DNA of 64,000 nucleotides. Origin: Isoperla grammatica. Its lineage: Eukaryota; Arthropoda; Insecta; Plecoptera; Perlodidae. A model generated the notes under the pieces. The model saw only the letters and a program-made list of their open reading frames with translations. It was not told the origin of the DNA and made no database searches. The translations under genes and the position numbers were made by a program. Location of the stretch: contig OX246749.1 in NCBI GenBank assembly GCA_945910005.1, positions 33,754,084 to 33,818,083 on the forward strand. Reading direction: 5' to 3'. Of this stretch, positions 34,403 through 46,460 are shown one piece after another (within the stretch, counting starts at the first letter, position 1; the number at the start of each line of letters is the position of its first letter).

Positions 34403-35218
34403 AGTGCACCACACAATAGACACGAGAACACAGCGCGCAACAAGTGGACAGACAGACAGATAGACAGACAGACAGGACTACTGTCAATGCGGCGGCGACG
34501 GTAACAACTTTCGTTTTCTAGCGCCCTGCGCTGCTGCGGTTCGCGTCAGTGCTCGCACGCCCGCTGCCCGCGCAGCACCGGCCGACAAACCCGAGCAGTG
34601 CATTCGAAATAGATTTCAATACAAACTTGAAAAAAAAATTTAAAAAAACAATCGCGAAAAAGTGATTTTTTCGAAAAACATTTTTCAGTGAAATTTTTTT
34701 TTTTTTAGTGACTAAACAGTGTTTTTATTCAGTGAATTTTACAGAAAAAGTGAAAAAATTGTGTGATACATTATAGCCTTGATTTTTGTATATAATAGTA
34801 AAACGAAATTTATACAAAAATGTGAATTTGTGTTTAAAAACAATCGAAGTGTTATGCGATTGTGATAATATAAGAAAACAAATCGAAACAAACGAACAAA
34901 GATTCGATAATCCCACTTCAAGACCATTAACGATTACAAACATAACCCAACACCACCAATTAATATATTAATTAATATTCACAGCACATCTGTGTGTTTC
35001 GCCTTTTTTCACAATGTGTTTCTGACATTAACTAACAGAACCGTCTAATATCCTTGATCTACATCGTTTTTGTTTTTTTTTACACGACTAATTTACCAAA
35101 ACAAGTTCTCTCGCCAGACGAATGAAATCGAAAGTCGTTTTATATTTTCGGTAAAAACTTTCGCGGGCGGTTATTGAAAACTGGTCGTGTTTTGTTTGTC
35201 TGAGACGGCGACGCCACT

Positions 35219-35492
35219 ATGAGGACGTTTAGTCGGCTATTGTTTAGGGGCGGCGATGATAGTCAGAAGACAAAGCCGAAGATCAAGAAGAAGAAGACCC
35301 TGTGTAAGCGTTTCGACGTGAGGAAGGTGAAGGTAGCCTTCTTGTGTGAGGAAGATAACGGAAGACTCGTGCGTAGGAGTCAGCGAGGGGTAGTTACAGC
35401 ACGACGCAGTAGCGGCTATGATAACAGCGCGGGGGTGACGAGCAAGGAGAAGAATACGCAATACGATGCGCGGAAAAACAGACCGGGATTCT
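35219..35492 (+). CDS. First coding exon of an unrecognised gene, copy B
   Basis: Same 91 codons plus one base and same donor (CT|GTAAGTAG at 35492/35493) as the exon at 19774. It differs by Lys-to-Arg at residue 53, Val-to-Ala at residue 84 and eight silent changes (for example ACT/ACC, GTC/GTA, CGC/CGA, GAC/GAT). The bases before the ATG changed from GCCGCCAAA to GACGCCACT. The intact frame in both copies argues that each is used, either as separate genes or as alternative first exons 15.4 kb apart. Function unknown. Confidence 0.75.
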
Positions 35493-35570
35493 GTAAGTAG
35501 ATACCTATTACTATTTTAAACATTTTTTATATAAAAACACACAACCACGGTCATAAACTAAAAAAAAAAA

Positions 35571-35776
35571 AATCGAGAGCATATACGCTCTCTTCCTCAG
35601 ACGCGAGGACATTGTATGAGGAAGAGAGCGGATGCTTTCGAAAATTGAAGTACTTCAATGTTTTTTGTTTTTTCAAGCTAACACCAAAGTGCGTTGATTT
35701 TCGAGAGCATATACGCTCTCTTCCTCAGACGCGAGGACACTGTCTGAGGAAGAGAGCGGATGCTTTTGAAAATTAA
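35571..35776. repeat. Two tandem hairpin units in intron 1 (copy B)
   Basis: Hairpins at about 35571-35646 and 35697-35775 with the same arms as the four in copy A. Unit number therefore differs between the copies. Confidence 0.85.
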
Positions 35777-37678
35777 CGTACTTTTGTGAGTTTTTTTTTT
35801 AAGTTTATGACAGTGGTTCCTGTTTGTGTTAATTGTGTGTGTTTCTACTTAAAATTCTCCCGCTTAAAGTCTCTTGGTTTCTAGGCCTACATTATTTTTA
35901 TGATAGTAGTTTCAATGCAGAACATATATTTTAATTAAATAGTGCATTTCACAAAAGGGGAAGAGGGTTAACACTGGTGGTTGGCAGTAATAGCACAAGG
36001 CGCAATTGAGGGGGCTGTGACATCACAGGCGGACAACCAACAAGTTGCTAGGCAACTCCATTGTTGTATCTTTCTTTGATTGGTGCACATTCAATGTTTG
36101 TACGAAACAAAACACGGCAACATGGCTAATTTTGGAATTGAGTCTTGTGCTATTGGGATGTAGAGCAGGCCCTTAACAAAAGGTGCGTTACTGATTCCAT
36201 AATAGCTTCGTTCTTCTCGTCAGTCCAGGAACCTATATGATTCAAAGTTACACCGTAATTTCGGATTCACCACAAAGCCGATAGTCACCTCGTTATAGTT
36301 CAACAGGAGTGGGCTACGCGCCATTATGAGGTTTCCGCACCTCCCTCCCTCATTAATTACCATATATTACATCTGCAGTAAAGGATCTCGGTCCTGTTGC
36401 AAATGTAGAATAGATGATAAATCATTTCATCAAGCAATTAAAAAAGCACCAGCGTAGACAGGTTATTACAAACCACTTCAACAACCTTTAAACTTCAAAG
36501 TGTTACACCTGCGTACAGACAGCTTACTTTGCTTTTAATTAAAATGAGAAGAGCTCTCAAATGGACCTTTTTCAGAATAGATCTAGGACCCTTAGACAGA
36601 GCTAATCACGGCCCTCTAGATCTTCAATGACAACAATGAAAAATGTACCTGTATCATCATCTATTACCTGTAGAAAAGTAACAACTACAAGGTGCAATGT
36701 ATGTGCCTAGCTTAATGGGAGACCGTATGACAGCAGCGCTGCGAGCGTTCCTGTTCACACAAATGTCAGTATGCCCTTTATTTGACGCATACAATTATGA
36801 TGTCGTGTAAATACAGATGGCTGTGGGACGGCTTAACCTTACCCGCGTGCGAAGAGTGTGGTAGACTGTGTTATTCCATCGACCATTGTACCAGGTTTCA
36901 CTTGTTTTTTGGATTCGTCAGCTGATTGTTACTTTAATTACATAACACTCATTAAGAATTAAGTTTTAAGTGCTTAAGTGTGTCAATAATCAAAATTACT
37001 GTAAATAATGTATGAGGCATATCAGATTTGGAGCACTCAATTTTAGTTTAGCTAGATATAATAGGTAAACTGAACGTCATAGCTCACAGCGCACTCTACC
37101 TGTCATACGGTCTCCCATACACACTATCACAGAATGTCAAAGCTTTGGTAAACAAAGACACACCAATTCTGCATTGTGCTGCACAATCTGGGAGATTACT
37201 TGACACATGATGGCTAAAAATGAATCAAAATTAGGGCAAACATATTTATACCGGTTTTTCATTACGTCACAAGACTAAATAAGGGCCTAAATAATTGCAT
37301 TTTAGACAGAAGTATGTACGACACTAATGAGGTTATGATTGTTTGCCGAGGAATAACGAAGTTCAACACTTTGAACTGAAATGAGGAAATAATATCCGAA
37401 TTAAAAGGTACAAAAACTATTATAATGCCCATTGTGGTCCATTGAGATGTATAAATTTGGCGACAAGTTATCAATAGTACAAGGTATTGACCTCGCTACA
37501 CAAATCAGGAATACATATTAAAAATATGCAGTAATTTCAAGTGTATATGCACCAGACACACAATATTGACTATTTTCAGCTATTTCAACAAGATTGTTTT
37601 AAAGTAAATTCAATATTACCGGACTTATAATGGTCATATCAATTAGTTTCCTATCGTAAACCTTTAATTATTATTAAG

Positions 37679-38055
37679 AGCGTTCGGCAGTAGGAGTTTT
37701 ACAGATGTATTAGCCGTCAACTAATACTCTAAATCTAATAGTAGGATTATTATAATTATTGACCTACTTGTAGAGGGATGTCATATCTACGCATGGTATT
37801 AAGTACATTTGTCGCCAATCAATTAAAAAATAATGTATTCATTTGTAAACAGATTCTCCGTATTATTTCGCCGAACATTTTCAACGAAAGTAATTTATTT
37901 GCACAATTCAAACACGAGTATATTATTTTTGAGCAGACTTGTCACAAATGTACTTAGCACCATGCGTAGATATGACATCCCTCTGCAAGTAGGTAAATTT
38001 TCATAAAAATCCTGAAATTAGTAGAGTAAAAACATCAAAACAACTGCCGAACGCC
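37679..38055. mobile_element. Long-TIR MITE (GCGTTCGGCAGT ends), copy B
   Basis: The partner of 22497-22880. The inner arms GAGGGATGTCATATCTACGC and GCGTAGATATGACATCCCTC are still perfect. Confidence 0.85.
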
Positions 38056-38216
38056 GAAAGCGATAATCTCGAAAAATATTTAGTATTGTAAGAACAAAAA
38101 CTGTATCAATCAAATCAATGTCCGTCGATCCCCTGGCGGAGGTTTTGTCAACCGTTCGACGAGCCCCCGCCAGGGGACTTACGGACTTTGAATCAAGTCT
38201 CAAATATTGCAAACAC

Positions 38217-38396
38217 GTCACGTTTATTATTTTGGGGACAAATTCGATAATTTGAACTACGATTAAACACACAATTGTTATTTTGGGGACAAATTCTATA
38301 ATTTGAACTAACTACGATTAAACACACAAACAATTGTTATTTTGGGGACAAATTCTATAATTTGAACTAACTACAATTAAACAAATAAACAACCAC
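38217..38396. repeat. ~55-bp unit triplicated in copy B
   Basis: TTATTTTGGGGACAAATTC and TTTGAACTAACTACGATTAA occur three times in a row. Copy A (about 23041-23098) has one unit. Confidence 0.9.
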
Positions 38397-38704
38397 AACC
38401 GAAACGAACCCGGGACCGCCTCATGGTGGTAGAGATCCGCGTGCTATCGGCCTCATTATGTGACAATGGCCTTGATCACGTTCTTATCAGATAACCCGAG
38501 GGTTAAAACGTTCAAGGCTTCTTCTCAACGCAACACAAACTGATGTAACATTCTCAACTGATAAAAACTGAAATATTGCAACAAATACAATCACGCAATA
38601 GATATTTCAATAGGCCTTTAACGGAATTGATCTAGGAGCCTTAGATCATGGAGTTATATTGGAGGAGGAGATCTAGCTCTAATGGGAGGGGCCGTCCACG
38701 ATTG

Positions 38705-38745
38705 TTGTTCCGGAAATGGCCGCCATATTTGTTGTTTACGAATTG
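38705..38745 (+). promoter_or_regulatory. Possible promoter at the left end of the 5.7-kb element
   Basis: CCGGAA (38710-38715, ETS-like) directly precedes ATGGCCGCCAT (YY1-like), just upstream of the putative first exon. The site overlaps the subterminal repeat, as expected if the element's own end drives its gene. Confidence 0.4.
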
Positions 38746-38851
38746 TGAAGAAACTTCAGTAGGCCGCATAGGCCTATATGCTGTGCGCTACACAGGCTTA
38801 CTACATTTGTGAAGTAGTTTACACCAAGACTGACAATAAGAAACTCGTTAG

Positions 38852-40245
38852 GTAAGTAGATTGAATGGTTATTTAACTACTAGGCCTAATTACCTAGTAC
38901 TTAATTTAGGTTGTCTAGAAGAAAAGCAGTCGTAGTGGGCTATGGAGTAGGCGAGGGCCTATTGTCATGGGCTAGGCCTACTAGCCCTAGACCCGTACAG
39001 CCTAGCCCAGGTATTTTACCGGTACGGCGTAGGCCTAGGTACCAGTGAAATATGAAGTTGAATCACAACATTGTAATTAAACCCTGGCTAGTCCTGAGAA
39101 TTGGTAAGGTCACAGCTATGTAGAAAATATTGGCAATTGGTCACGTACCATCAACTAGGCCTAGGGCCTAGGGCCGAGGCCCCTAGCACTCACCTATCCT
39201 AGTCTAGGCCTACGCTTTGATCTAGGCCAATATCTTGAAAATATTGATATGTGGTAAATGAACTCAAGCCAACAGCATCAATCATACATCCAATCTGGGC
39301 TAGGCCTAAGAGTAGACAAGGTTAAGATAGACAACAGCATTCACTATCACTATCCATGCATCCAACTTGGATAAGCCTAGGTCCTATACACTTAGCTCAT
39401 CTTAATATTATCGTAACATGGTGTGTGACAACTCTTTGTATACAACATTTATTTATACACAACACCACATGTCAAATAGCCTATAGGCCTAGTAGGCCTG
39501 CCAATTATGCATTCAACATGGTTTAGGCTAGGCCTAGGCTAGTTTGCACAACATTGCTAGATAATGCACATAGGCTAATGTAATCAACTGTTTAGGGTCT
39601 AGCAGCAAGGCCATCGCTACCCTCTGTAGCAATGGTCTCGGCAGTAGGCCCTACCTACTTCTTTTCTTCTTTTGACAGAATACTCAAGCTTAGACTGGAC
39701 CTATTCTTGTAATTTATAACCTCATGATCCGTCATACACTATAGGGTATTAGTTCAGTCAATGTTGCAAGACTTGCAAAGTACATTTGCCTGTATTATGT
39801 AACATGTTTGAACTGATGTTCTCGATTGCCATAGTTCCATAACTAGGAAAAGGTTTTCTGGCCTAGGCATACTAAGCACTAGGTAATGTTCTCAAGTAGC
39901 AATCACAACATGCTGGGTACAACATTGCTAGATACAATTTCCATGTTCATGTAGTAGCCATGGCTATGCATTGTAATTTAACTTGAGATGATCAACAAGT
40001 TATAATAGTTCTGTGCATGGACATTAATGGATTGTGAGAGGTAGCCTCCTCTAATAAATAGTCACTTCTTAGGCCATACACATTTTTACATTGTACAGTA
40101 ATAAAGGTTTTTGTTGTAGATTGCTTAATCAATAGATACAGTAATATTTTCAGATTATAGATACCAATAGTTCAACTAGGCCTTAAACTTGTTGATAGGT
40201 CAATGATAAGGCCCAAACAATAATATATATGTATTTATATTTCAG
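38852..40245 (+). other. Putative intron 1 of the element gene, TAGGCCTA-rich
   Basis: Bounded by GTAAGTAG and TTTATATTTCAG. It is packed with TAGGCCTA and CCTAGGCC words that are much rarer elsewhere in the window. No ORF. Confidence 0.5.
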
Positions 40246-40518
40246 CCAACTCAGACATGGAATTGGAAATAAAAAATATTTTATTGGAAGTTACATCTCT
40301 TCACTTCAAAGTAGCTGTAGCTGCTTCTGTAGATTCATCACAAGCTCTGGATGATTGGTGTGTTCAGGCAACATCTCTACTAAAATGCAAGAATATAGAA
40401 GACTTCTGGTCTACATGCCACAAGTTCCGCTTAAAAGATGAATTTTAACAGCCGGTCAAAAGATTCACTTCAACACTGATGGTAAGTTATTTTCAGTACA
40501 AAACTTACAGTACGGCTT

Positions 40519-40668
40519 AGGTTGGAATTCATAGTCGGCCCCTACACCTAGGGGCACCCATTGTTGCTATGGATTTGTTTTGTTTATGGGAAATAACATG
40601 CAAACAATTGTTACCTTGGTAACAATGGGCGCCCCTAGGTGTAGGGGCCGACTATGAATTCCAACCTA
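40519..40668. mobile_element. MITE family T, copy 2 (nested)
   Basis: Nearly identical to 9039-9187, with the same GGTTGGAATTCATAGTCGGC ends. It sits in an intron of the decayed gene. Confidence 0.9.
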
Positions 40669-41772
40669 AGTGATTAGGCCTACTTTTTTATAATAAGAGA
40701 GATCAATCTTCCATCAGATTCAGAACTAGTATGATCTTTGGTTGGTAGCCAGAGTACACACATAATAACATTTTTGACCTACCATTTAGCTTTATTATTA
40801 GGCCTTTAATAATATAGGCCTAATAATAATAAATTCCATTTTATTCTCACACATACAAGAATACATATAATTACATACAGTAGTATTATTTATTTATTTA
40901 TATATTTATTTATTTAGGTATTTATTTATTTATTTATTTAACCCCCAGGCCTGGTTCAGCTCCAACCATCCTTAACCAGCCAGAGGTTGATGACCACTAC
41001 CAGGCCGAACTCCCAGTGAATCAACATCCTGGTGAATTAATGATTATACCTACAGAGGAACCATTCACTACTCAGGGTAAGTCATAGATATTAAAATAGT
41101 GCAAGTTTTACTCAAATCAAATTGTTTTATTCAGTACATGATACAGAATTGTAGCATACTCAATGATTGTAGGGCCTATATTGACTAAATTATCATTTAT
41201 CAGTAACCAACAACTCAAAAATTTATTTTTCTATATGCCTAGTAAAAAATTAATATGTACGGTACATTAAATGTAGGTACCCATGCTTTAAGTAATTCAT
41301 TTTTAATTAAAATCCATCTTATTCATCTAAAGTTGTAATTGTAATCATGTTCTTTTTTTTAGGAACCATGACTGCTGTGGATCGGGGTGATCCACTGACT
41401 GAGCTAGGAATAATTTCCTCAAAAACCGAAACAAAGAGCTGCTAGCAGACGTACAAAAACGTCAAGAAGAAAACAATGACCTGACTAAAATAATTAACGA
41501 AAACTGTTAGAAAGCACACCAGATGTCAGACAATTTGGTTCACTTTTATACTAGCCTTGTTTCATATGAATTATTTCAGACTTTAGTTTCATATGTAGCC
41601 CCATTAATGGCCAATTTTCATTCAGTCAAGATTAAAGACCAGATAATGATCATTTCAACCAAACTTCGTCTCAGCTTATTAAATAAAGTCATAGCATTTT
41701 GGTATATTATATGTCATATTATATTACATACATAATTTAATCTTTATATAAGGCCTATCACTCAGCATTTTC

Positions 41773-42168
41773 TCATGACGGAGTAGATTCCCCCGAATCG
41801 GAATCGCTGTCTAGTGTTAGAGCAAAATATACTGCAGTGGGTACTATTTTCTTTATTTTTGCTTCAAATAACTTTGTATTTTCTATGGTTTCCTTCAATT
41901 GGTGTCGGCTCTACATAAACGAGTGGCTCGTTTACATTTATTGATGCCACCTACATGGTGTGTATGTTTAGCAAAGTTGTATTTCTTCAGCTTTCTTACA
42001 TTCTACCTGTAACATAAGAATAGGTTAGAGATCTACCTAGATACATTTTTTAACTATTAAATTTTGCAAATATTTAAAATAAACATGAACTTAAATATGA
42101 GCTCATATTTTATTGATTGGAGTAAACCTGATCCTGTCATTTTGCACAAACTCGTCTAAATCCGACAT
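41773..42168 (-). pseudogene. Possible minus-strand exons in the 5.7-kb element
   Basis: On the minus strand, an ATG at 42168 opens MSDLDEFVQNDRIR. A TTATGTTACAG acceptor near 42010 precedes a short frame (VECKKAEEIQLC), and a last stretch near 41841-41773 reads TLDSDSDSGESTPS then stop. The pieces converge on the plus-strand gene, but their phases do not join cleanly. A two-gene element is plausible; this is weak evidence. Confidence 0.25.
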
Positions 42169-42213
42169 ATTGTGAACTACATTGATATAGAATTTTTTGT
42201 TAGCCTGTGCTGT

Positions 42214-42390
42214 TAACATTCAATCAATCAATCAATTTTTATTCAATAATTCCACATGATACATAACAGAATGGTTATTGGACGATTTGTACATTGATAT
42301 TAATATCTACGGACAGAAGTTATGTCTTGAGAGTCCGTAGACAAATATCTGGTGTGCGGATTATTGAATACTGTGAGTTATATAACTAAG
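42214..42390 (-). mobile_element. Retroposon 3' end with (TTGA)n tail
   Basis: On the minus strand the body ends ATTGAATAAAAATTG followed by ATTGATTGATTGA. An inner hairpin ACGGACAGAAGTTATG...AGAGTCCGTAGAC is visible. No coding part. Confidence 0.5.
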
Positions 42391-43146
42391 TGGTAACTTA
42401 AATGTAAACTATAAAACTATTATATTATAATATTTTATATCTAGTAACGATTACGAATAGGATGAGGTTTCATGACGAGACGATTTTGGGGACGGTTTAT
42501 TATTGTTTTTTACCGGAAGTGTCTGTATTTATTATTTATATATTCAGCCATTATTAAGAATGTTATCTTATTAGAGGATTAAAATAATATGATTATGTAG
42601 TATGAATGCGGTTGTTAATGCTTTCTAGGTTGTAGGGTAACAATGTCTTCAATTTCTTGAATTGTTTTTTCTGACAACCATAAGATTATCATTTTCGTGA
42701 ATGTCGATTTTAACTTTTTTCGGTGATTGCCGCTGGAAGCAGCGTGTACAATCATTGTACAATCATTGGGCTAACTAACAAACTCAATGGTACAATCCTA
42801 GTTTACAACGAAAATGTAGCCTTCTATTCCTTCCAAACCTTCTATCAAAAATTGTATGCGATCTAGGTTTGAAGCTTTAAAAACCAGCCTACAGCTTGAG
42901 AATGATTAATCAACGGTTTATATCGTAAACGAGTTATATGATCACTTAGTGCTGCTATCCTATCACTGACCTGGCTGGTGTGCACACTAAAACTAGGAAG
43001 CACATTTAGCCCAGGTCTGATAAAGCTAAAGGCAGAGCAAACGTTTACATTCTGTATGCGTGTTATTTCCCATAAAGAAAACAAATCCTTACACAACAAT
43101 TATTGTTACCTGGCAACAACCCTAGGTGTAGGGGAACTACAATTCT

Positions 43147-43590
43147 TGGGCTGCGTACCAACTTTGACTGCGTTCACTGTGGCTGTGACTGGTGGTGGGG
43201 GTAACCCAGTCAACGCAGTGAACGCAGCAGCTGGTACGGGCTGCAGTCACAGTCACAGCGAAAGCAGACAACAGCAGAAATTGTCATTCATAAAAGCAAC
43301 ATTTGCCATCTGCTAACCTAACAACATTACATTCATAATTTAACTCTTACGGGACTTCTAAGTTGAGATTGTATGGTGTTGTGATGTCACTTACTATTTA
43401 AACCATATAATATTGTATATAAATTCATAATTCGCAGTAAAATTATTAGCTACGCCCCCCTTGACTGCGATAGCTGGATCTTTTCGACCCAGTCATCGTA
43501 GTGACTGGAGGGGTAACTGCGAGGTAAACTGCGAATCAAGTTGGTACGGATCTCAGTCACTGCCAGTCATAGCTTTGGTACGCAGCCCAG
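43147..43590. mobile_element. MITE with TGGGCTGCGTACCAA ends
   Basis: A perfect 15-bp inverted end TGGGCTGCGTACCAA at both borders encloses G/C-rich inner repeats (CAGTCACAGTCACAGC, CAGTCATCGTAGTGACTGG). No clear target duplication. Nested in the 5.7-kb element. Confidence 0.8.
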
Positions 43591-44549
43591 ATTGTAGCCC
43601 TTTTTTTCTATGCTTTTTACAGATACGCCTAGCCTAGGCCTAGGTTAGGTAGGCCTAGGCCTAGGGCCTGGTATAATTTCTATGGCTTAGGAGGCCTAAA
43701 CTAAACCTATTCATTTATCACTATATTACAATATTTCTTACCCTGCCATGCATGTGCAATGAGCAGCACATATGCAGCCATCCGTTTCTTTATCCAGAAC
43801 CCATATTTCCCGGGGCTTGTCGTTCAGCCTTCGGCCCGGCGTCACTTTGCACTTGAGGAAACAAAATCAAGAATGGGATAGGCCCTAAGCCTTCGATTGG
43901 GTGGTAACACACTTCACGCACTAGACCACACTTGAAGTAGGCTAGTTGTACGCGTGTCTAATGACTTGTATGCTTTCATACTGTCTTTGGTATGTACGCA
44001 TTTACTTCATTTACCAAATAATTGTAAATGTAGGCCTACGCCTATCCGAACTCAGCTGGTGGCCACTTTGATACCTGTGTAGACCAGTTATCTTAGGCAA
44101 TAGTGTATTAACTATTAACAATAACTTAACAGTCACATATTACTTATAATAAGGACATTTTCCTTTGAAATATGCACGAGAGAAACATTTGAAATGCAGC
44201 GGTCACGACGACTGTCGGAGCACGTAAACAACAAATATGGCCGACTAGCTTTGCGGGGCGTGGTCCAAAATCTCGTACACTGCCCACTACACACCTGCCT
44301 ATCCAGTACGAAGTACTATTATAAATCCATGCTTAGATAGTACTAATCACGGCCCTCTATAGATCTTCAATGTCAACAATGCACAACAGTGAAAAATGCT
44401 CCTTAACATAACTATCAAGGACCCTTAGATAGAGCAAATCACAGCCCTCTAGACCAATAGATGATTTTCAGAATTGATCTAGAAACTGTGATTTGTTCCG
44501 ATCTTAATAGTTATGTTAAGATGCATTTTTCACAGTGATGCATTGTTGT

Positions 44550-45638
44550 TAGTGATGTAAACGTTGAAATATTTCAATGAAATATTTCAATTGAAATATT
44601 TCAAATTGAAATATTTCAGTGTCTCTTGAAATATTTCAATATTTTTGAAAGATTTGATATAACGCTTGGCCTGTATTTTATAATGTCTTAAAACCTCACC
44701 TAAGGTTCTAGGTATCTTATAGGCCTATCCCTTAGCCTATAACCCTTCCATTTACATGCAGTCTCAACCCCTAAGATTGTGCCTATGGTTGTTCAGAGTG
44801 ATGTCAACGTCATGCAAGTATCATAGGCCTAGCCTAGCCTAAAAATATTGTATTTGATTTGTAGGGTTCTTCAGCTTGGTATTAGGATTAAGCAATGTGC
44901 ATATTATGAATTATGAATTAATAGTGGTGATTAATTGGCTGAATTAACTCAAATTATTTGGGTAGAGAGAGGACCAGGGCCTAGGGCTAGACAGTTTTGA
45001 GCAACTTTTCTTTAAAAACCTTTTATGTTTATTTGGCTTTACTTTAATTTGAGCTTGAGCAGAGATTGGAAATTAATATCATATTATTGTATTGTACAAA
45101 TACCAATAGGCCAATAATACTCTAATAATGTTCACTATTTTAAAGTAATGAACTGCTATAAAACAACAATAACAACAACACAAACAACAAAATAAGTCAA
45201 CTACCAACCAACTTTCTGGCCTATGGCTTAACTAAATTCTACAGATTAACAAATCACTAATATCAATACATTTTTGATGTTGTATTATACATTTACATCA
45301 TTACGTACTAACTTTGTGAAATATGGGCTGTTGGCCAGATGGATTACATTATTGTATTCCTCCATGATGGTTCATGAACCATGGTAATAAAACATTGAAT
45401 ACCCATCCATTGATTGAAATTCATTTCCCATTACCTTCAGACAGTAAATCCTATTACCGGTACAGCAAGCTTAGAAAGAACAACTGGCGCCATAGGCCTA
45501 CTTAAATAAATAACTATAGTGCAATATAAGAACATCTGAGGCCTAACCGTGACAAGAAACTAAATTTTCAAATATTTCAAATTTTTTTGAAATATTTCAA
45601 ATGTTTCATGAAATATTTCATGAAATTTTACATCACTA
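44550..45638. mobile_element. Non-autonomous hAT element, 1089 bp
   Basis: The ends are TAGTGATGTAAA and TTTACATCACTA. The target duplication is a perfect 8-bp ATTGTTGT (44542-44549 and 45639-45646). The empty site is seen in copy A at 23565-23572. Repeated GAAATATTTCAA palindromes crowd both ends (44565-44645 and 45568-45630). No transposase ORF. Confidence 0.95.
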
Positions 45639-45861
45639 ATTGTTGTCATTGAAGATCTGGAGGACCGTGATTACTTCTATCTAAAGGATTCTAGATACAT
45701 TCTGAAAAGGTCATTTGAGATATTATTGTACTATCAGACTTTATCCCAACGTAATGAATTTTGCATATTAATCAATGTCAGAAGATTTGATCATTTTGGC
45801 AAAGATAAAGAAAATGAATTTGTTTTTAAATTTATTTAATAAGTTGAAAATGTTCTTACGC

Positions 45862-46041
45862 TTAGGCCCGAATGCATAGTTCACACTCAAGCCCTCCTCA
45901 ACTCAGCCTCTCCTCAGCCTCGCCCAACCACCAATCACGGAGCGGCATTGCCGTGTAGACGGCTCTGTGATTGGTGGCTAGGCGAGGCTGAGGAGAGGCG
46001 AGTTGAGGAGGGCTTGAGTGTGAACTATGCATTCAGTCCTA
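45862..46041. mobile_element. Long-TIR MITE, copy B-specific
   Basis: GGCCCGAATGCATAGTTCAC and its inverse form arms of about 70 bp (including CTCAAGCCCTCCTCAACTC and CGTGATTGGTGG-type sequence) around a short centre. Copy A is empty at about 23790 (GTTCTTACAAAGTG). Flanks TTA and TAA suggest a 3-bp target. Confidence 0.88.
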
Positions 46042-46460
46042 AGTGTTTCGAAAGCGAATGTATCAAGATTGCGCCTCGTCAAAGCAGTTCAACTTCATCG
46101 ATCCGGAAGTACATATATACATGATCGTTCTCTGAAATCAGGCAGCACCTTTCTAGGCTACCGTACGACAGCTCCAGCCGAAACAAAACAAAAAAGAGTA
46201 AACACAAAAACATTAACTGTGTTAGACCAACCTAGATTCTCGGCTACACCGTTTTGTTTAAAAACTATCGCAAAAAGTTATTGTCAATATCGCCGGCAAA
46301 GATTTCGATGAAACGAAAGCTGGACGATGGAAGTGACGAAGAAAGTTATGATGAAGTTAACAGAGGTTTTATATTGTCGTTTAAAAAAACAATCTATATT
46401 TGTTTTACGCTTTTTTTTATCGTGTTACTAGCATTGTAGTAGTGTTACAAGCGTATTATA

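Larger units (their letters stand above)
38778..41735 (+). pseudogene. Decayed spliced gene, HTH/DDE_Tnp_4-type transposase-like
   Basis: Putative exons: ending 38851 (GTTAG|GTAAGTAG), 40246-40481 (TTTCAG| to |GTAAGT), 40960-41076 (GGTTCAG| to |GTAAGT) and from 41363 (TTTTTTTTAG|). The frame is compatible across exons 2-4 if two one-base losses in short T and A runs (about 40446 and 41420) and an in-frame TAG (about 41510) are ignored. The second exon starts MELEIKNILLEVTSLHFKVA. Exon 4 has a leucine-zipper-like stretch (NKELLADVQKRQEENNDLTK) followed by FYTSLVSYELFQTL and KDQIMIISTKLRLSLLN, resembling the helix-turn-helix region before the catalytic domain of DDE_Tnp_4 transposases. That catalytic domain is not found downstream, and no THAP finger was identified. 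Exon 1's own ATG (38778) is in a different phase. Confidence 0.5.
38647..44331. mobile_element. 5.7-kb DNA element inserted in copy B
   Basis: The inverted ends are CATGGAGTTATA (38647) and TATAAATCCATG (ending 44331), 11 of 12 paired. They are flanked by CTTAGAT at 38640-38646 and 44332-44338. The uninterrupted target lies in copy A at about 23369. An 18-bp subterminal inverted repeat, CCATATTTGTTGTTTACG, lies 76 bp (38723-38740) and 91 bp (44223-44240) from the ends. Inside are plus-strand exons (38778-41735), possible minus-strand exons and two nested MITEs. A CANRG end with a 7- to 8-bp target recalls the P superfamily, but the gene remnant looks like a DDE_Tnp_4-type protein, so the class is open. 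Confidence 0.85.
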
